Shown: positions 26,301 through 38,165 of the stretch, piece after piece
How positions within the stretch are numbered: the first letter of the stretch is position 1
Layout of the letters: the number at the start of each line of letters is the position of its first letter
Made by a program: the position numbers and the translations under genes
Notes under the pieces: model-generated
The model's input: the letters and a program-made list of their open reading frames with translations, nothing else
Told to the model about the DNA's origin: nothing
Databases searched by the model: none
Origin: Apostichopus japonicus
Lineage: Eukaryota > Echinodermata > Holothuroidea > Aspidochirotida > Stichopodidae
Length of the DNA: 64,000 nucleotides
NCBI RefSeq assembly: GCF_037975245.1
Contig: NC_092563.1
Span: forward strand, 6,451,501-6,515,500
Direction: 5' to 3'

Positions 26301-28469
26301 GTTTAAATTAAGTAACCTTTTCTATTGCCCTATTTTAAAGTTTCACCCGGGTAATTTCTTCTCAAAAATGTTCTCAACTTGTTACTGGAGATAATCTTTT
26401 ACTTCTTCTTCTTCTTGTTTTCATTTCTTGATTGTAATTTTTTCGTCTTTATTTATGTAACTTTATTACACTTTGCGTTTTATATCAGTTTTATATTTCA
26501 CAAGCATGGCTTCGATTATTATATCAAGAAGCTAATCAACGTCTTTCATATTTAGCCTGCAGTAAAAAGCTCGGGTCGTCACACAAAAAGTTACAGACAG
26601 GAGTATGTTTCTAAAGGGCGAAGAATGCATCCTTCTAAGTTTATATAGATCCTGTTTTGACGGATTGGCGAAACAGTTTTGAAAATACATTTACCAGATA
26701 GGCCTAGGTGCGATATTTACTTATTGCCCACGTATAGGCAATAATTAGTTTGTATCATAATAAAGTACTTTATCAACGTTTCCTCCCAAAGCAGAAACAA
26801 ATAAATATATTAAATTGTACTTTTTATCAAGCAGGCCAACCAAACTAGAATAAATTCAACTGATATCATACTATATCGAAAACCCAGAAAAGATCAACAT
26901 TCTGGTAGGTACGAACAGGTGTTTCACCGTATGGCACTCTGCTATATATATATATATATATAGTTGAATTTTGAACTTAATAATAAATGGTACTTAAAGG
27001 TATCCGTTGGAGGTTTTCGATTTTTCTTCCCCCGTTCGTTCGGTTGATGTAATTGATTTACCACCTAACCACGAGATTTCACATTTCGTAAAGTAAAAGG
27101 TCATCAACTCCTCTTCGGATATTAAAAGGAAATTTATCGTTCATTCCTCGACACGTCACAGATTTACTACAATAGATATGACTTCACAGCTGAGGAAACT
27201 TGGGACCCACTAGGTGCCAATGACTGGCATGGTGACCCTACCACCGCCCACAATTTTGACTACCAACGTTATATTACTCTTTCATGCCACATCGGCCTCG
27301 CTCTCTCCCATTTCTTGCTTTTACAACGCATATAATTCTTCCAATGGTGAATTTCAGTGACTTTTAATAAAGCTCTTTAAAGGTTTAGAAAGAGTATAAA
27401 TATGCTGAGGACATAATTCATATTTCTTTCTGTATTTTGTATTCCTTGTTTAGGGCCTACCAGGAACATCTCTCTGTTTAATTTTTCTGCATATTTTTAC
27501 ATATTAATATCTCTAACTGACCCTGTATTCAGCGTTCAACTGTAAACCCAACAAGAAATATAATCCAAAATTAATTTATACACGAAATCTGAACCTCGCA
27601 TTGGGAAGGAAATCCATATCATTTCTACCAGCCCGTGTAACGTTTGCATAAAGCTGGATACGAAGTAACTCAAATATAAGAGATATGTAGTCAATACTAT
27701 TTGCATATTCATGAACTCATTAAATATTCACACATATGTGGGCACGGATTAACCTAAATGTAAGAAATCTCATACAGTAAAAATCTGTGTTTCATAGGGC
27801 CATTTAAATGGTAAAAAACAAAATAAACCAAACTACTAAACACTTACCTATTATTCTGATATATATATTCGTTTATAGAATGTATTATTTATTGAGAAAT
27901 AATAATATGCGTTATAAATGATACTTACCATCAAATATTGTAATACGAAACAGTTACTGTTTTAATAGACTTAGGCCTTTGTATAAAAAAAAGATGTATA
28001 GACTTTTCGAAACAAGTTTATTTTGAGGCAAATTGTGTTATAAGATGGATACTTTCTTTCTTTCTTTTTTCCTTTCCTTTTGCGCTTGTGTTGTTCAGTT
28101 TTTTCTTAGAGTCATGTTCATGACGTGGTGCAAAGTCATGTTCAAACTTGAGCTGGAAAGTAAATAACCGCTTTCCTCAAACAACTAATTAAACACATTA
28201 CCCAAACATCTCATTAGCTTGTTTTTGTTATTTCACAAAACAAGTCAAATCAAACTAGAGCCAAATAAAAAGATAAGTTGATGAGTTGCTGTTGTGTATT
28301 TAGGAAGGAAAATGATATATTAATAACATATAATTATAATTCCTTGCATCTGGGAAAAACGACGCAAATGTATACTTAATTTTGACCTTTTCATCAGCAG
28401 AATTCATATTTTATATTTCACTATGTTTAAAACAAAACTAAACTGTAAATATCTGTCATCATCTTTGCC
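26301..28469. other. Noncoding interval
   Basis: No gene, RNA or transposon boundary could be supported. Only short AT runs (for example 26943-26962) and ordinary AT-rich sequence are seen. Confidence 0.55.
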
Positions 28470-29720
28470 CCCAAATGTGCTAAAATGGTGTAATGGTGTT
28501 GCTGTCTACTGCTGTTGTCTACTGTTGTCTAGTGTTGTCTACTGCTGTCACAGATGTTGATTACTAAAGTTTATCGCTGTTGTTATCTACTGCTGTTGTC
28601 TACTGCTGTTCTTCAATGATGTTGATTACTGTTGCTGTCTTCAATTGTTGTCTACTGTCGTGGTCTGCTGTTGTTTATTGCTGTTGTTTACTTGCATGGT
28701 CTACTGTTGGTATGTTCGGTTATTTTCTTGTCTAGTTTTTGTTGTTAAGTGTTTTTTTATTCTGCTGTTCTTCAAGGATGTTGATTATTGATCTTGTCTA
28801 CTGCTGCTGTCTGCTGCCGTGGTCGGCTGTTGTTGTCTACTTATGTTGTCTACTGTTGTTATGTTCTGTTGTTTTCTGAGTTTGGTTTCTAGTGTTGTTG
28901 TTTAGTGTGGTTTGTTATTGCTGTTCTTCCCTAATGTTGATTACTGATGTTGTCTATTGATGTTGTCTACTGCTGTTCTTCAATGATTTTGTCTATTGAT
29001 GTTGTATACTGCCGCGGGTCTGCTGTGACTGTCTACTCATGTTGGCTACTTATGTTATGTTCTGTAGTTTTCTACTTTTATTGTCTAGTGTTGTCTACTG
29101 CTGTCCTTCACTGATGTCGAATACTGATGCTGATTTCTTTAACTTGTCTATAGTTTTGTTACCTACAGTTGTCTACTGCCGCGGTATGATTTTTCTGTCT
29201 ACTGATGTTGTATACTGACATTGTCTACTGTTGTTATGTATTGTTATTTTCTACTTTTATTGCCTTTGTCTAGTGTTATCTACTGCTGTTCTTCACTGAT
29301 GTTGATGACTATCGTTGTCTGCTGTTGTTATCTATACTGTCTTTATCTACTACTGTTGTTATATTCTGTTCTTAGATACAGCTGTTGGTGTCTACTATTT
29401 CTGTCTACTGTCGTTGTCTGCTGCTGTTGTCTAGTGTCGTTGTCTACTACTGTTTTCTACTTTTGTTATATTATGTTGTTAGATACTGCTGTTGAAGTCT
29501 ACAATTTTTGTCTATTGTCGTTGTCTGCTGCTGTTTTCTACTGTTGTTATATTCTGTTCTTAGATACAGCTGTTGGTGTCTACTATTTCTGTCTACTGTC
29601 GTTGTCTGCTGCTGTTGTCTGTGTCGTTGTCTACTACTGTCTTCTACTGTTGTTATATTCTGTTTTTAGATGTTGATGTCTACTATTTCTGTCTACTGTT
29701 GTTTTGCTATTGTTGCCTAC
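28470..29720. repeat. Degenerate TCTACTGCTGTTG-type minisatellite
   Basis: About 1.25 kb is built from variants of TGTTGTCTACTGCTGTTG with units of about 12-20 bp. In the right part (29360-29680) a larger unit recurs, marked by TTATATTCTGTT.TTAGAT followed by TGTCTACTATTTCTGTCTAC, at about 29369, 29548 and 29651. The 151-codon frame at 29221-29676 is a Cys/Leu/Tyr-rich artefact of the repeat. Confidence 0.9.
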
Positions 29721-30999
29721 TCGTTTGAACCTTGATTTCTTTGGTATATTCCTTATAAGCTAGCTGATCATATATTGGCGTTGCAACATCAATCGAGTGA
29801 GAAACGAAGGCATTTTAAAGTGATGCTATAATATTATTTTACAATCACTTGTTCAGTAACATAATGCTGGTCTTTTCAATGTTACTACATTTTCGATATT
29901 GGTGAAAGGCAGTTTTCTTTATGTCTCAGTAGGATCGGCTATCTAGTCTGAAAACGACTCACAACAAGCAAGTTTTGTTTCCATAGTAACAAGTCATAAT
30001 GGCAGAGCAAAAAAACGTAGCTTATTTTAAGGGGTTTTCTAATCACCAGGGAAACTGAGTGATTAGCACATTATGCTGCATTCGAAACGTGGAAAGGAAA
30101 TGACCCAATTAGATATGTTAAATGTGTCAAGATGCACACACGTATCATTAAACATTTTTCTTTGACTCCCACATTTAGGGCTGCTCACGCTTCTTGGCCT
30201 CACCTTTGACCCTCCGCCTATATATCCGGGAACAATTGTGGGGGTTTACTAGAATCTACACAGGGAAAACAATATGCGTTTATCGTGTGAAACTCTCAGT
30301 TGTTGGTTTATGGGTAATACAAGTGATCAAATAAAAAAAAATCATCCCACCGTACCTCATATCTTTCAGTGCATGATAAATATAATCGGTTATTTTACTC
30401 CACAAAAATCTTTGATCCAGGAGGGACGAAATAATGAAGGCTAAGCTTTCAAATGTTTTGCCTTAAGTAAAACCATCAAATTAAATTTGAGGGACACAAA
30501 ATGTTATGCGACGGTTCAATGATTAATAACCCACTGATAATGAGCAGCAGTGTGCATGGTAACCTTTTCACAAACTTCTTAGTAAGATGAGTCCCGAAAC
30601 AATTTGGAGGGTCTCCAATAAGATTCGAATAAAAATATAGAAACCGCCGATATTTGTGGGAGGGGGGGGGAGAGTTGGAAAAAGTCATGAACATAATAAA
30701 CTTCAAAAGTCGCAAAATATTACACCATTTTGCAACTTAGCACCTTAAATCGTTAGAAATTTCTCTAGGAGTGGGGGGAAACACTTACAGCTTGCTTTAT
30801 ACCCCCCTTCCTCGCCAGTGGAATGTCGCCAAGATAATGAAGGTCAAAAATGGGGTCAGCAAGCACAGCAGTTTGAATACCGCAGGGATTTATCATATAT
30901 CCGCCATTTTGTATAATTCCTTGGAGCGCCGATAGCGCCGCAACAACCCAATTTTTTTAAACACATAAGTAGATATGTAGGCCTAATGTACTCACCTCA

Positions 31000-31480
31000 A
31001 ATGTTGTTTGGGACGGATATAAAAACGTCTCGGGTGGTTGGACGGCCGAACCGTTAACGACAACATCTATTCTTCACCGCCTTATGACTTTGAACAACTT
31101 CGAATGGCTTCAGACTTTCCAACGGGATCCGGCGTGATTTTTTTATGATGATGTGCTTCTTTTTACATAACGCATGAAATCCCGGAAACCGCCGTACCAT
31201 AAAGCAGATGTGCGTGCAGCCGTACGGCATCCACGTACACTATGATATTATTTTCTACCGTGATTTTGCTTGATTGCACGTTATGAGAATTGAAACCAGT
31301 AACTCGTACCTCCCATTAATTGGGTCCTCTGTTGATATTACGTCATAGTTGCGGACGGTAAACAATAATAAAGAGATACCAAGGTCCTTTTTTATACAAC
31401 ATACGATCTGAGATTATACGTTCTGCACTGATGTTGGGCAAAACCGCGACTCGTTCACCCCAAGACCTATCATTTTACTC
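31000..31480. other. CpG-richer block of unknown role
   Basis: Against an AT-rich, CpG-poor background this block has many CpG dinucleotides (GGACGGCCGAACCGTTAACG, CCGCCGTACC, GCAGCCGTACGGC and others) and no long open frame. It could be a regulatory element, an unmethylated promoter-like segment of an unseen transcript, or simply less-decayed DNA. Confidence 0.35.
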
Positions 31481-32595
31481 ATTGCGATTTAAATTTCCTA
31501 TAAAGGCCCTCACAACCGCTTCAGCTGAGTCAGACTTTGAGCAATATCCATTTTATTCCGTGATTATGTCTGTATGAGTGTGACTGTATTAAAATAATAT
31601 TTGTTTGGTTGTTTTGTAATGTCAATACTGTAATATGTCAGAAATATTTTCTTTGGTTTAACTCTCGTCATGTTCATGTATATGGATTTATTTGATTTCT
31701 GTCATATGATGAGTTCATTTTAGGTGATTACAATTATTTCCCATTGACATTTTATACATTCCTCGCGTCTCGTGTCCACACTGCTTTCTTTGAGAAACAA
31801 GTATCATGCTGGGATCGTGTTTTGACACGTGCATGAAGCTAAACGTTTATTTTCATATCTCATTTAGACTACTCCCGAACTTTCCGGGTATACAAATAAT
31901 ATAAAAAAAAGGAGTAATAAAAAAAAGAAATGAAGAAGAAGAAGAAGAAGAATAAGAAAGATTCATAATTAAGGAACGCTGCAGCGTTCCGAACAAAATA
32001 ATCATGACTATAATATCACTTCAATTGATTTAATAACGATTTGAAATGAAAATGGACTAGTTAGCTTTCACTTTGTTTCAGTTAAAATAATATTAAACTT
32101 CCTTCTTGTAATCAAGCTCGTCGTGTTTATGCCTGTGCCCGGAGACTTCTTCCTTGTCCTGGTTAACAAGGAAATATTGATATTCACATTTCCTTCTTGA
32201 AGAAATCCTTAATGTTTTAAACAAAGAAGATATAATGAGAAGGCGAAAACGTTCACGGAGAAGGAGAAAGGATATCAAATCCCACCCTCTGTCATTTTTC
32301 TTTCATTTTTTTTTCTTTTCTTTTATATTAATTTATTTATTTATTTCATTTTTGAGTCCTTGTTTTTTATGTTTAGTTTTGCTCTTTTTTGTGTTTTTTT
32401 GGTGTTTTGTTTTGAGGGGTGGGTGCCTTTATAAATATAAAACAATATTTTGGTTCTGTTCTTTTGTTTCTGGAACAATAACTTGAGAAAATACTTTTAA
32501 AATTGAATGTGGGCAGGCTTTGCCTTGATCTAGGTCCTATATAGAACTTCTAGGTGAATGAAAACATTTACCATCATTGAAAATTGCATTTATAT

Positions 32596-32622
32596 AAATA
32601 TATCTATATATACATCTACATC

Positions 32623-32688
<66 letters not shown>
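32596..32688. repeat. (TA)n microsatellite
   Basis: About 90 bases of TA repeats are preceded by TATCTATATATACATCTACA-type sequence. Confidence 0.95.
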
Positions 32689-32690
<2 letters not shown>

Positions 32691-32948
32691 TAGTTGAGAA
32701 ATAACTGGCGTGTTTTTCAGGCTGCAGTAACTAAGCCTAGTAAGAGGTTGAGTGCATTGAATAACATACAAGTTAGGCGCACTTTCTTTCCAATGTAAAC
32801 AAACGTTAACGATTCACCCCAAATATTCAAGCACACTAAATTGCCTTAGATGTCATGAATTTTGACACTTCCATATTTTCTAAGTGATTCAAGAGTATTT
32901 TTTGAGTGGACGGGGGTGGGTGCATGGTGGGAGGGGGCACGACGGGGG

Positions 32949-33040
32949 ACAAATGTATTCAATTCTCGTCTCTGAAACATTTTTGAAACATGTTACAAAT
33001 GTATTCAATTCTCGTCTCTGAAACATTTTTGAAACATGTT
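32949..33040. repeat. Perfect 46-bp direct duplication
   Basis: Two identical adjacent 46-bp copies (32949-32994 and 32995-33040) each begin ACAAATGTATTCAATTCTCG and end AAACATGTT. No mismatch is visible, so the duplication is recent or is an assembly artefact. Confidence 0.95.
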
Positions 33041-34889
33041 TAGTTTATATATATAGCTACATGGCTACATATAGCTACATCTTTTTAGCCTAAAACAATT
33101 AGAGTGGCATGGGAAATTGTGGCTCAAACCTTGAAACCTGCTTGAAAAGATTAATTTTCATCTCATTACGTATACCTTTAATTTCAAGGAAATAGATTTG
33201 ATAAGGGTATATCAATCTTATGATTGACTCGATGACTCATCTGTCAAAAAAAAAAAACCCTCCAAATTACAGCAGGGTACTGAATAAGTTGAAAGTGAAA
33301 CCATCTTGGCTGGACGGTGGTTTTTCCTTAACCGAGGTCAAACCTACCATCCACTAAGACGATACGGCGAAAGTTACGCAGGTACATTGTCACTGCCCCC
33401 AACCCGCCCCCCCCCCCCCCCGAACGCAATCCAGCCTTATATCTGAGTATTTTCCTGTTTGGGAAAGGAAACGACGTTAACATGAATAAAATGTGAAGTT
33501 TCCCACTATTTTGGGTTTTTATCGTTAGTACATTTATCACTGTGCTCACAGCTTGACTTGATGAAAACCAGTTAATTAAGTAATTGTAACCTGCCGAGTT
33601 ACTGACATACCACGTTTGGAATATTTCTAACCCTATTATCCCATCACGCTTCCCGTTCTCGTAATTTCAAACCACCCTCCATTATCATTCTCTTTTATTT
33701 CCCTCTCTTTTTGAATTTCTCTTGACAGTGTCATCCATACCAACTTGCCAAGATCCTCGGGGTACCCGAAAGAGGACCCCTGCTTGTGTGTCCTTCCTAC
33801 CTAACCACATGTAGTAAATAAGCCTTTCCCCGGGCGCCATTATCGTATATGAGTAACCTGCTCGCCATGGCCAGTGGTAACCGGAGGGTGTACTTTCCCT
33901 CCCCTACCTTGGATCAACTTTCCTAAAAGGAATGTTTTTTGGCTTTTCCTTTTTTTGCTTTTTTTTCCAGCGATTTCCTGATATAGATTGGTTCTCATAT
34001 ACCAGATAAGTTGACACGTTATTAACAAACTTAAAACTTTGGTTCGGTGGCTGCTTTGTCTTAGTTTCAACTCTGAGGTACGATTAAGTATCCTAGAATA
34101 GTCTACTCCCCTGCATAGATTTTCATCTATCTCTCAATCTTGCTGCATCACCACATTCGATGAGGCTAAAATATCATCACATGCACACGGGAAGATCCTA
34201 ACCAACCTGCCACCCACAAAACAAACAAAAAAAATCTCGATATTATGTCAGTTTTGGTTTGTGATGGGCGATACCAATAAGCAGGTGATTGCACAGTACC
34301 ACAACTCAAAACTTTCATAATCAAGCTGGTTACCAAGTAACAAACAATCTAATTTAAATATTAGTCTATGTCATATAAATGTTACCGTGAATACTTCCAT
34401 GGGTTTACTCATGCATTTCCAGTGTATACACAACTGATGTTTGAAGAAAAACAATGTTTGAGTAGGCACAATCCCTAACAACCCACGTCGACTCATAAGT
34501 TTGAGCTCTGTAACGGTCGTCATAATTTGTCATGAGATATGCGTCACTAATATGTACAAACTTCATCAGCCATTTTAACTAATACCGCCAGTCGCTTATC
34601 GTATTACCAGGCTCAATGAGAGCAAATGTTGAATCATCTTACAACATGAAATGAAGTCAAAACGCAACCACCGTTCATTGGTCTATGTAACAAAGATATA
34701 TAAAACAGTAATAAAAAAACTCCCAAAAACAGCTAACTTAAATCTTTATTGTTTAATTTTCCTTCCCACATAGAGGATGACGACTTGAGCAAGTCTAACA
34801 GTGAACAATCATCGAGCCACAAATTTTGTTGAAAGTGTTCATGTTTTTATTTTATTTTATTGTCAAGGAGATTGGGTTAGCAAAAGCTC

Positions 34890-35513
34890 TTAAAGCAGCA
34901 TTTTGCGTCCTTTTCTATGATATTTCTCAACCTCGCTGACTCCACTATGCCATAACGACATACATAACTAGCTTATCTATTTAAATCTTACTTCAAATGG
35001 TGGCATAAAAGTCGAAAAATTTGCAACTTTCGACTTTCTTTTTCTCCAAGATATTTTCCGTTGGGATCCCAATTAACCTCGCCCATAATATGAATATTTA
35101 AACACTACGAACGTCATTGACCAATACGTAATCCAACACCAAGCTTGATTTGTGTACAGTCTATATGGCAGTTGTACCAGGGAGTTCCATAACAACTCCC
35201 TTGGTTGTGCCAACGCAAAATCTTGAATCTATTTTTAGCAACGGCTCATAACCAAACCTGCATCTCTGATTGGTTGAATTCAAACTAGTGGGTTTGGGGT
35301 ACTGTATGCGATTAATTTTAAATGTGGAATTTTGTCGTGGATACTTTTCTCATTCTCTGCAAATATCCTTAATTACTCGCCAATTAACGATGTTGGCAGG
35401 GAAAAACTTGGCTGATATCTTAGTTTGCTGTTTTGTGATTGATATATGTAAAAAACTCGATGGACATGTCAAAAAAGTAGAAAATAGCGACCAAACGCAA
35501 AATGCTGCTTTAA
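34890..35513. mobile_element. MITE with TTAA flanks and 15-bp inverted repeats
   Basis: The left end reads TTAA followed by AGCAGCATTTTGCGT (34890-34908). The right end is its exact reverse complement followed by TTAA (35495-35513). The inverted repeats match over 15 bases and then diverge. A TTAA target duplication is the signature of piggyBac-type transposons, but no transposase is encoded and the 624-bp length suits a non-autonomous element. Superfamily assignment is inference. Confidence 0.8.
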
Positions 35514-36139
35514 TACATATAACCTCGCGATGACATTGGTTTCAGTGTGAACACTGTTAACATTCATTCTTTAAGTACAAGAGAAAGTAAAGCTTGTCAG
35601 ATTGTGGCACTATACGATATCACAGGTTTACAAAAGGACAGCTCACCCCGGACACAACTTTAGGATTTCTCCGAAATGGAGCTATTTGGAGAAGTTGTTC
35701 AACAACTAGATCTCTCTGTCTTATAAAGTAAAGATCATACTTGGATTTGTGTCTGACTCAAGCCGTGCCATTGAGTGAGAGGGCCGTTGCTTTTTGATCC
35801 CGAGGTCAGAGGTTATAGTTAAAATCATGAATGATGGTCCCCTCAATCTTACGAACGGCGTGATAGACTCGACCAAGAAGATGGTAGTGGTGTAAGCGGA
35901 TTTTAACTTGAGAATTCTACAAATAAGCTTGACATTTAAAAAAAAAACTTCGGTCTGTTCCCGGGCCGTTGGACACGTGATACAATAATATAGATAAGAG
36001 ATCAAGTCAGTTAGATCACTAATTTCAATCGAGTAGATTGAAAGTTAACCAGTCAGATAGAGAACTCAATCTATGTAATTATTTTACGGGTACTCAATCA
36101 TTCATGTATTGATTTTCTTATTGTTAACCTCAAAACGGG

Positions 36140-36208
36140 CCCTCCTCATTCTCCTCATTCTCCTCATCTTCATCCTCATCCTCCTCCTCCTCCTCCCCAT
36201 CCTCCACC
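36140..36208. repeat. CTC/CTCAT microsatellite
   Basis: Repeated CTCCTCATT and CTCCTC units over about 70 bases, pyrimidine-only except for scattered A. Confidence 0.9.
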
Positions 36209-37860
36209 AATGTTCGTGTAAATAACATTACTTTTCTGAGAACGAGTTGGAAGGAAATGCTTTCATGATAACGACAGTAAGAATATAATACAAACGAAAG
36301 ACGATATAATTGCTATTAAATATTACAATTTGATAGTTAATATTTCAGATTAACAAAACTTCCTGCCACTAGATCCCTCATTTTATCTAACCGATGAAGC
36401 AGTGGAGTCCAACAGGATTTCAAAGGTTGGGGTGGGGTGGGGAAGGGGAATAAGAAAATTTCCCCGACTGATTTAGGCAAGGTGAACATGTCTCTTTATG
36501 GAATGGCCTGCGATGGATCCAGGATATTTGAAAGGATGGGTGTGTGACCATGGGGCCGTTGAAGCCGGTGACTACCATTTACAAGGTGTGAGGGTCAACC
36601 CCCCCCCCCCAAAAAAAAACCAACAAAAGTTAGACTTTAAATGTTGCATTCTGAGGCATATTTGAACTATGATTTAGGTCAGGTCTATAAATAGGAGTCT
36701 CAAACACTTTTGAAATGTTTACATTATCATGTCTCAAGTTATCATGTTGTGTTATACACCAACGTTTCCTATCTATATATCTACTTTAACTTATTGCCTA
36801 TATAGGCAAACTGTTTCCCCTTGCTCGCTTTCTCTGTTCCATACAAAGTTACATCACGGAACAAAAAGTCATCTCAGAGAAGAAGAAAAAGAAGAAAGAA
36901 AGAATAAAAAACCGTTCGTTCACTTCATTTCTGATTTCAATTTACGGTAAACGTTACTAATTGTTCAACCTCGAGGGTATCTCGTGTTGCCCTCTGCCAA
37001 TAAATACAACCTCAAGCTGGTTACTACAATTTTCATAAGTACACTTTCCCGCCCTTTTTCTCTATATAACTTTATATTGCGGTGAAAACGTGCAGGCAAG
37101 AAACAGAAGGGGAGGGGGAGAAGAAAAAAAATCCAATAAAAGTTTCAACAAATTTAGACGTTTTGTTCAATCACCCGTCCAAATCAATTTCTATTTTAAG
37201 CGTAAGAAAGAAAAACAAAACAAAACACAGAGGAGGAGAGAAAAGAAGTCGCAAATTTGCAAAAGTGACCGGGGTAAAAAAAAGAGAACAACTCAAGAAG
37301 AAAAAGAAGAAGTTGGACACGAGCCTCAAACCCCCAAATCTAAAGAAGGGTTGGCAAGTGGCGATCTTCTCCCTCAATCTCTTTTCAGTCTCTCGGCTCT
37401 CTCTCTACTTCTCCCTCGACAGCGGTCGTTGTACTATTCCCCATGGAAAGACTCTTTGACTTGAAATAATTTCACTTATATTAATGAACGGGAAAGCAAG
37501 AAGCCTGGAGGACAGGAGCGAAAAAAAACCTTAGACTATGTCTTCCATTTAGCGTCGTGACGACAAGAAAGCTGCCGTAGGCCGAAAAGGTGTGGACAAC
37601 TACACATCAAAACATCTGCTTTTAAAGGGGGTCTGTGTCCCCAATGAGAAAATTCATATCTTTCCGCAAGGTCAGATAAGATAAAAAATAAATAAAAAAT
37701 AAGAAAAACATCTCTAATTTGATAGCTAAATGGACAAAGAGTCAATCTGAGAATGAAAAGACTAAATGAAAGAGTGCTCATTGTAAACACTCTGAGGGAT
37801 TGAGGAATTCTTATTCATTTGGAATTATGAGATTGAACAATCATGACACAATGACTTGTA

Positions 37861-38165
37861 GTGTGAGTACAATAGGATGAGTACAAATACAAGTACAACT
37901 CACCTTGATGTGAGCACAAGGTCGAGTACAAGGCTAGTAAACACGACTTGGAGTTCTTAATCCGTCACTACTATAGTATATCTATATTATGTTCCCAAAA
38001 TGCCCATGAGTCCGGGGATACGAGTATACAAGGGCTCTAAGCAGGAGTATACGAGTCCGTAATTTTGCATTGGTGTCTATACTGCTATTGAAAGTAACGC
38101 AAGGCTGAGTAAATCCACATGGCTAGAATATGAGTACAAGCACAAGGACAAACTCACTACAAGTC
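37861..38165. repeat. Degenerate GAGTACAAG-type repeat
   Basis: The motif GAGTACAA(G) and close variants (GAGCACAAGG, GAGTATACAAGG, GAGTATACGAGT) recur many times over 300 bases with irregular spacing. No coding potential is seen. Confidence 0.65.

Larger units (their letters stand above)
29721..34889. other. Noncoding interval
   Basis: No gene is supported. It holds a segment richer in CpG at about 31000-31480, a GAA repeat at 31930-31955, a (TA)n tract at 32596-32688 and a perfect 46-bp duplication at 32949-33040. The remainder shows nothing I can interpret. Confidence 0.5.

Noticed and set aside
29221-29676. 151-codon plus-strand frame, Cys/Leu/Tyr-rich and membrane-like
   Set aside because: It is entirely made of the TCTACTGCTGTTG repeat; the hydrophobic look comes from CTG, TGT and TAC codons.
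35721-36005. 94-codon minus-strand frame with some protein-like composition
   Set aside because: No motif or splice context was recognised, and frames of this length are expected by chance in this much sequence.
37082-37464. Two overlapping Lys/Arg-rich frames of 124-125 codons
   Set aside because: Purine-rich DNA lacking T produces them; they overlap each other in different frames and carry no domain.
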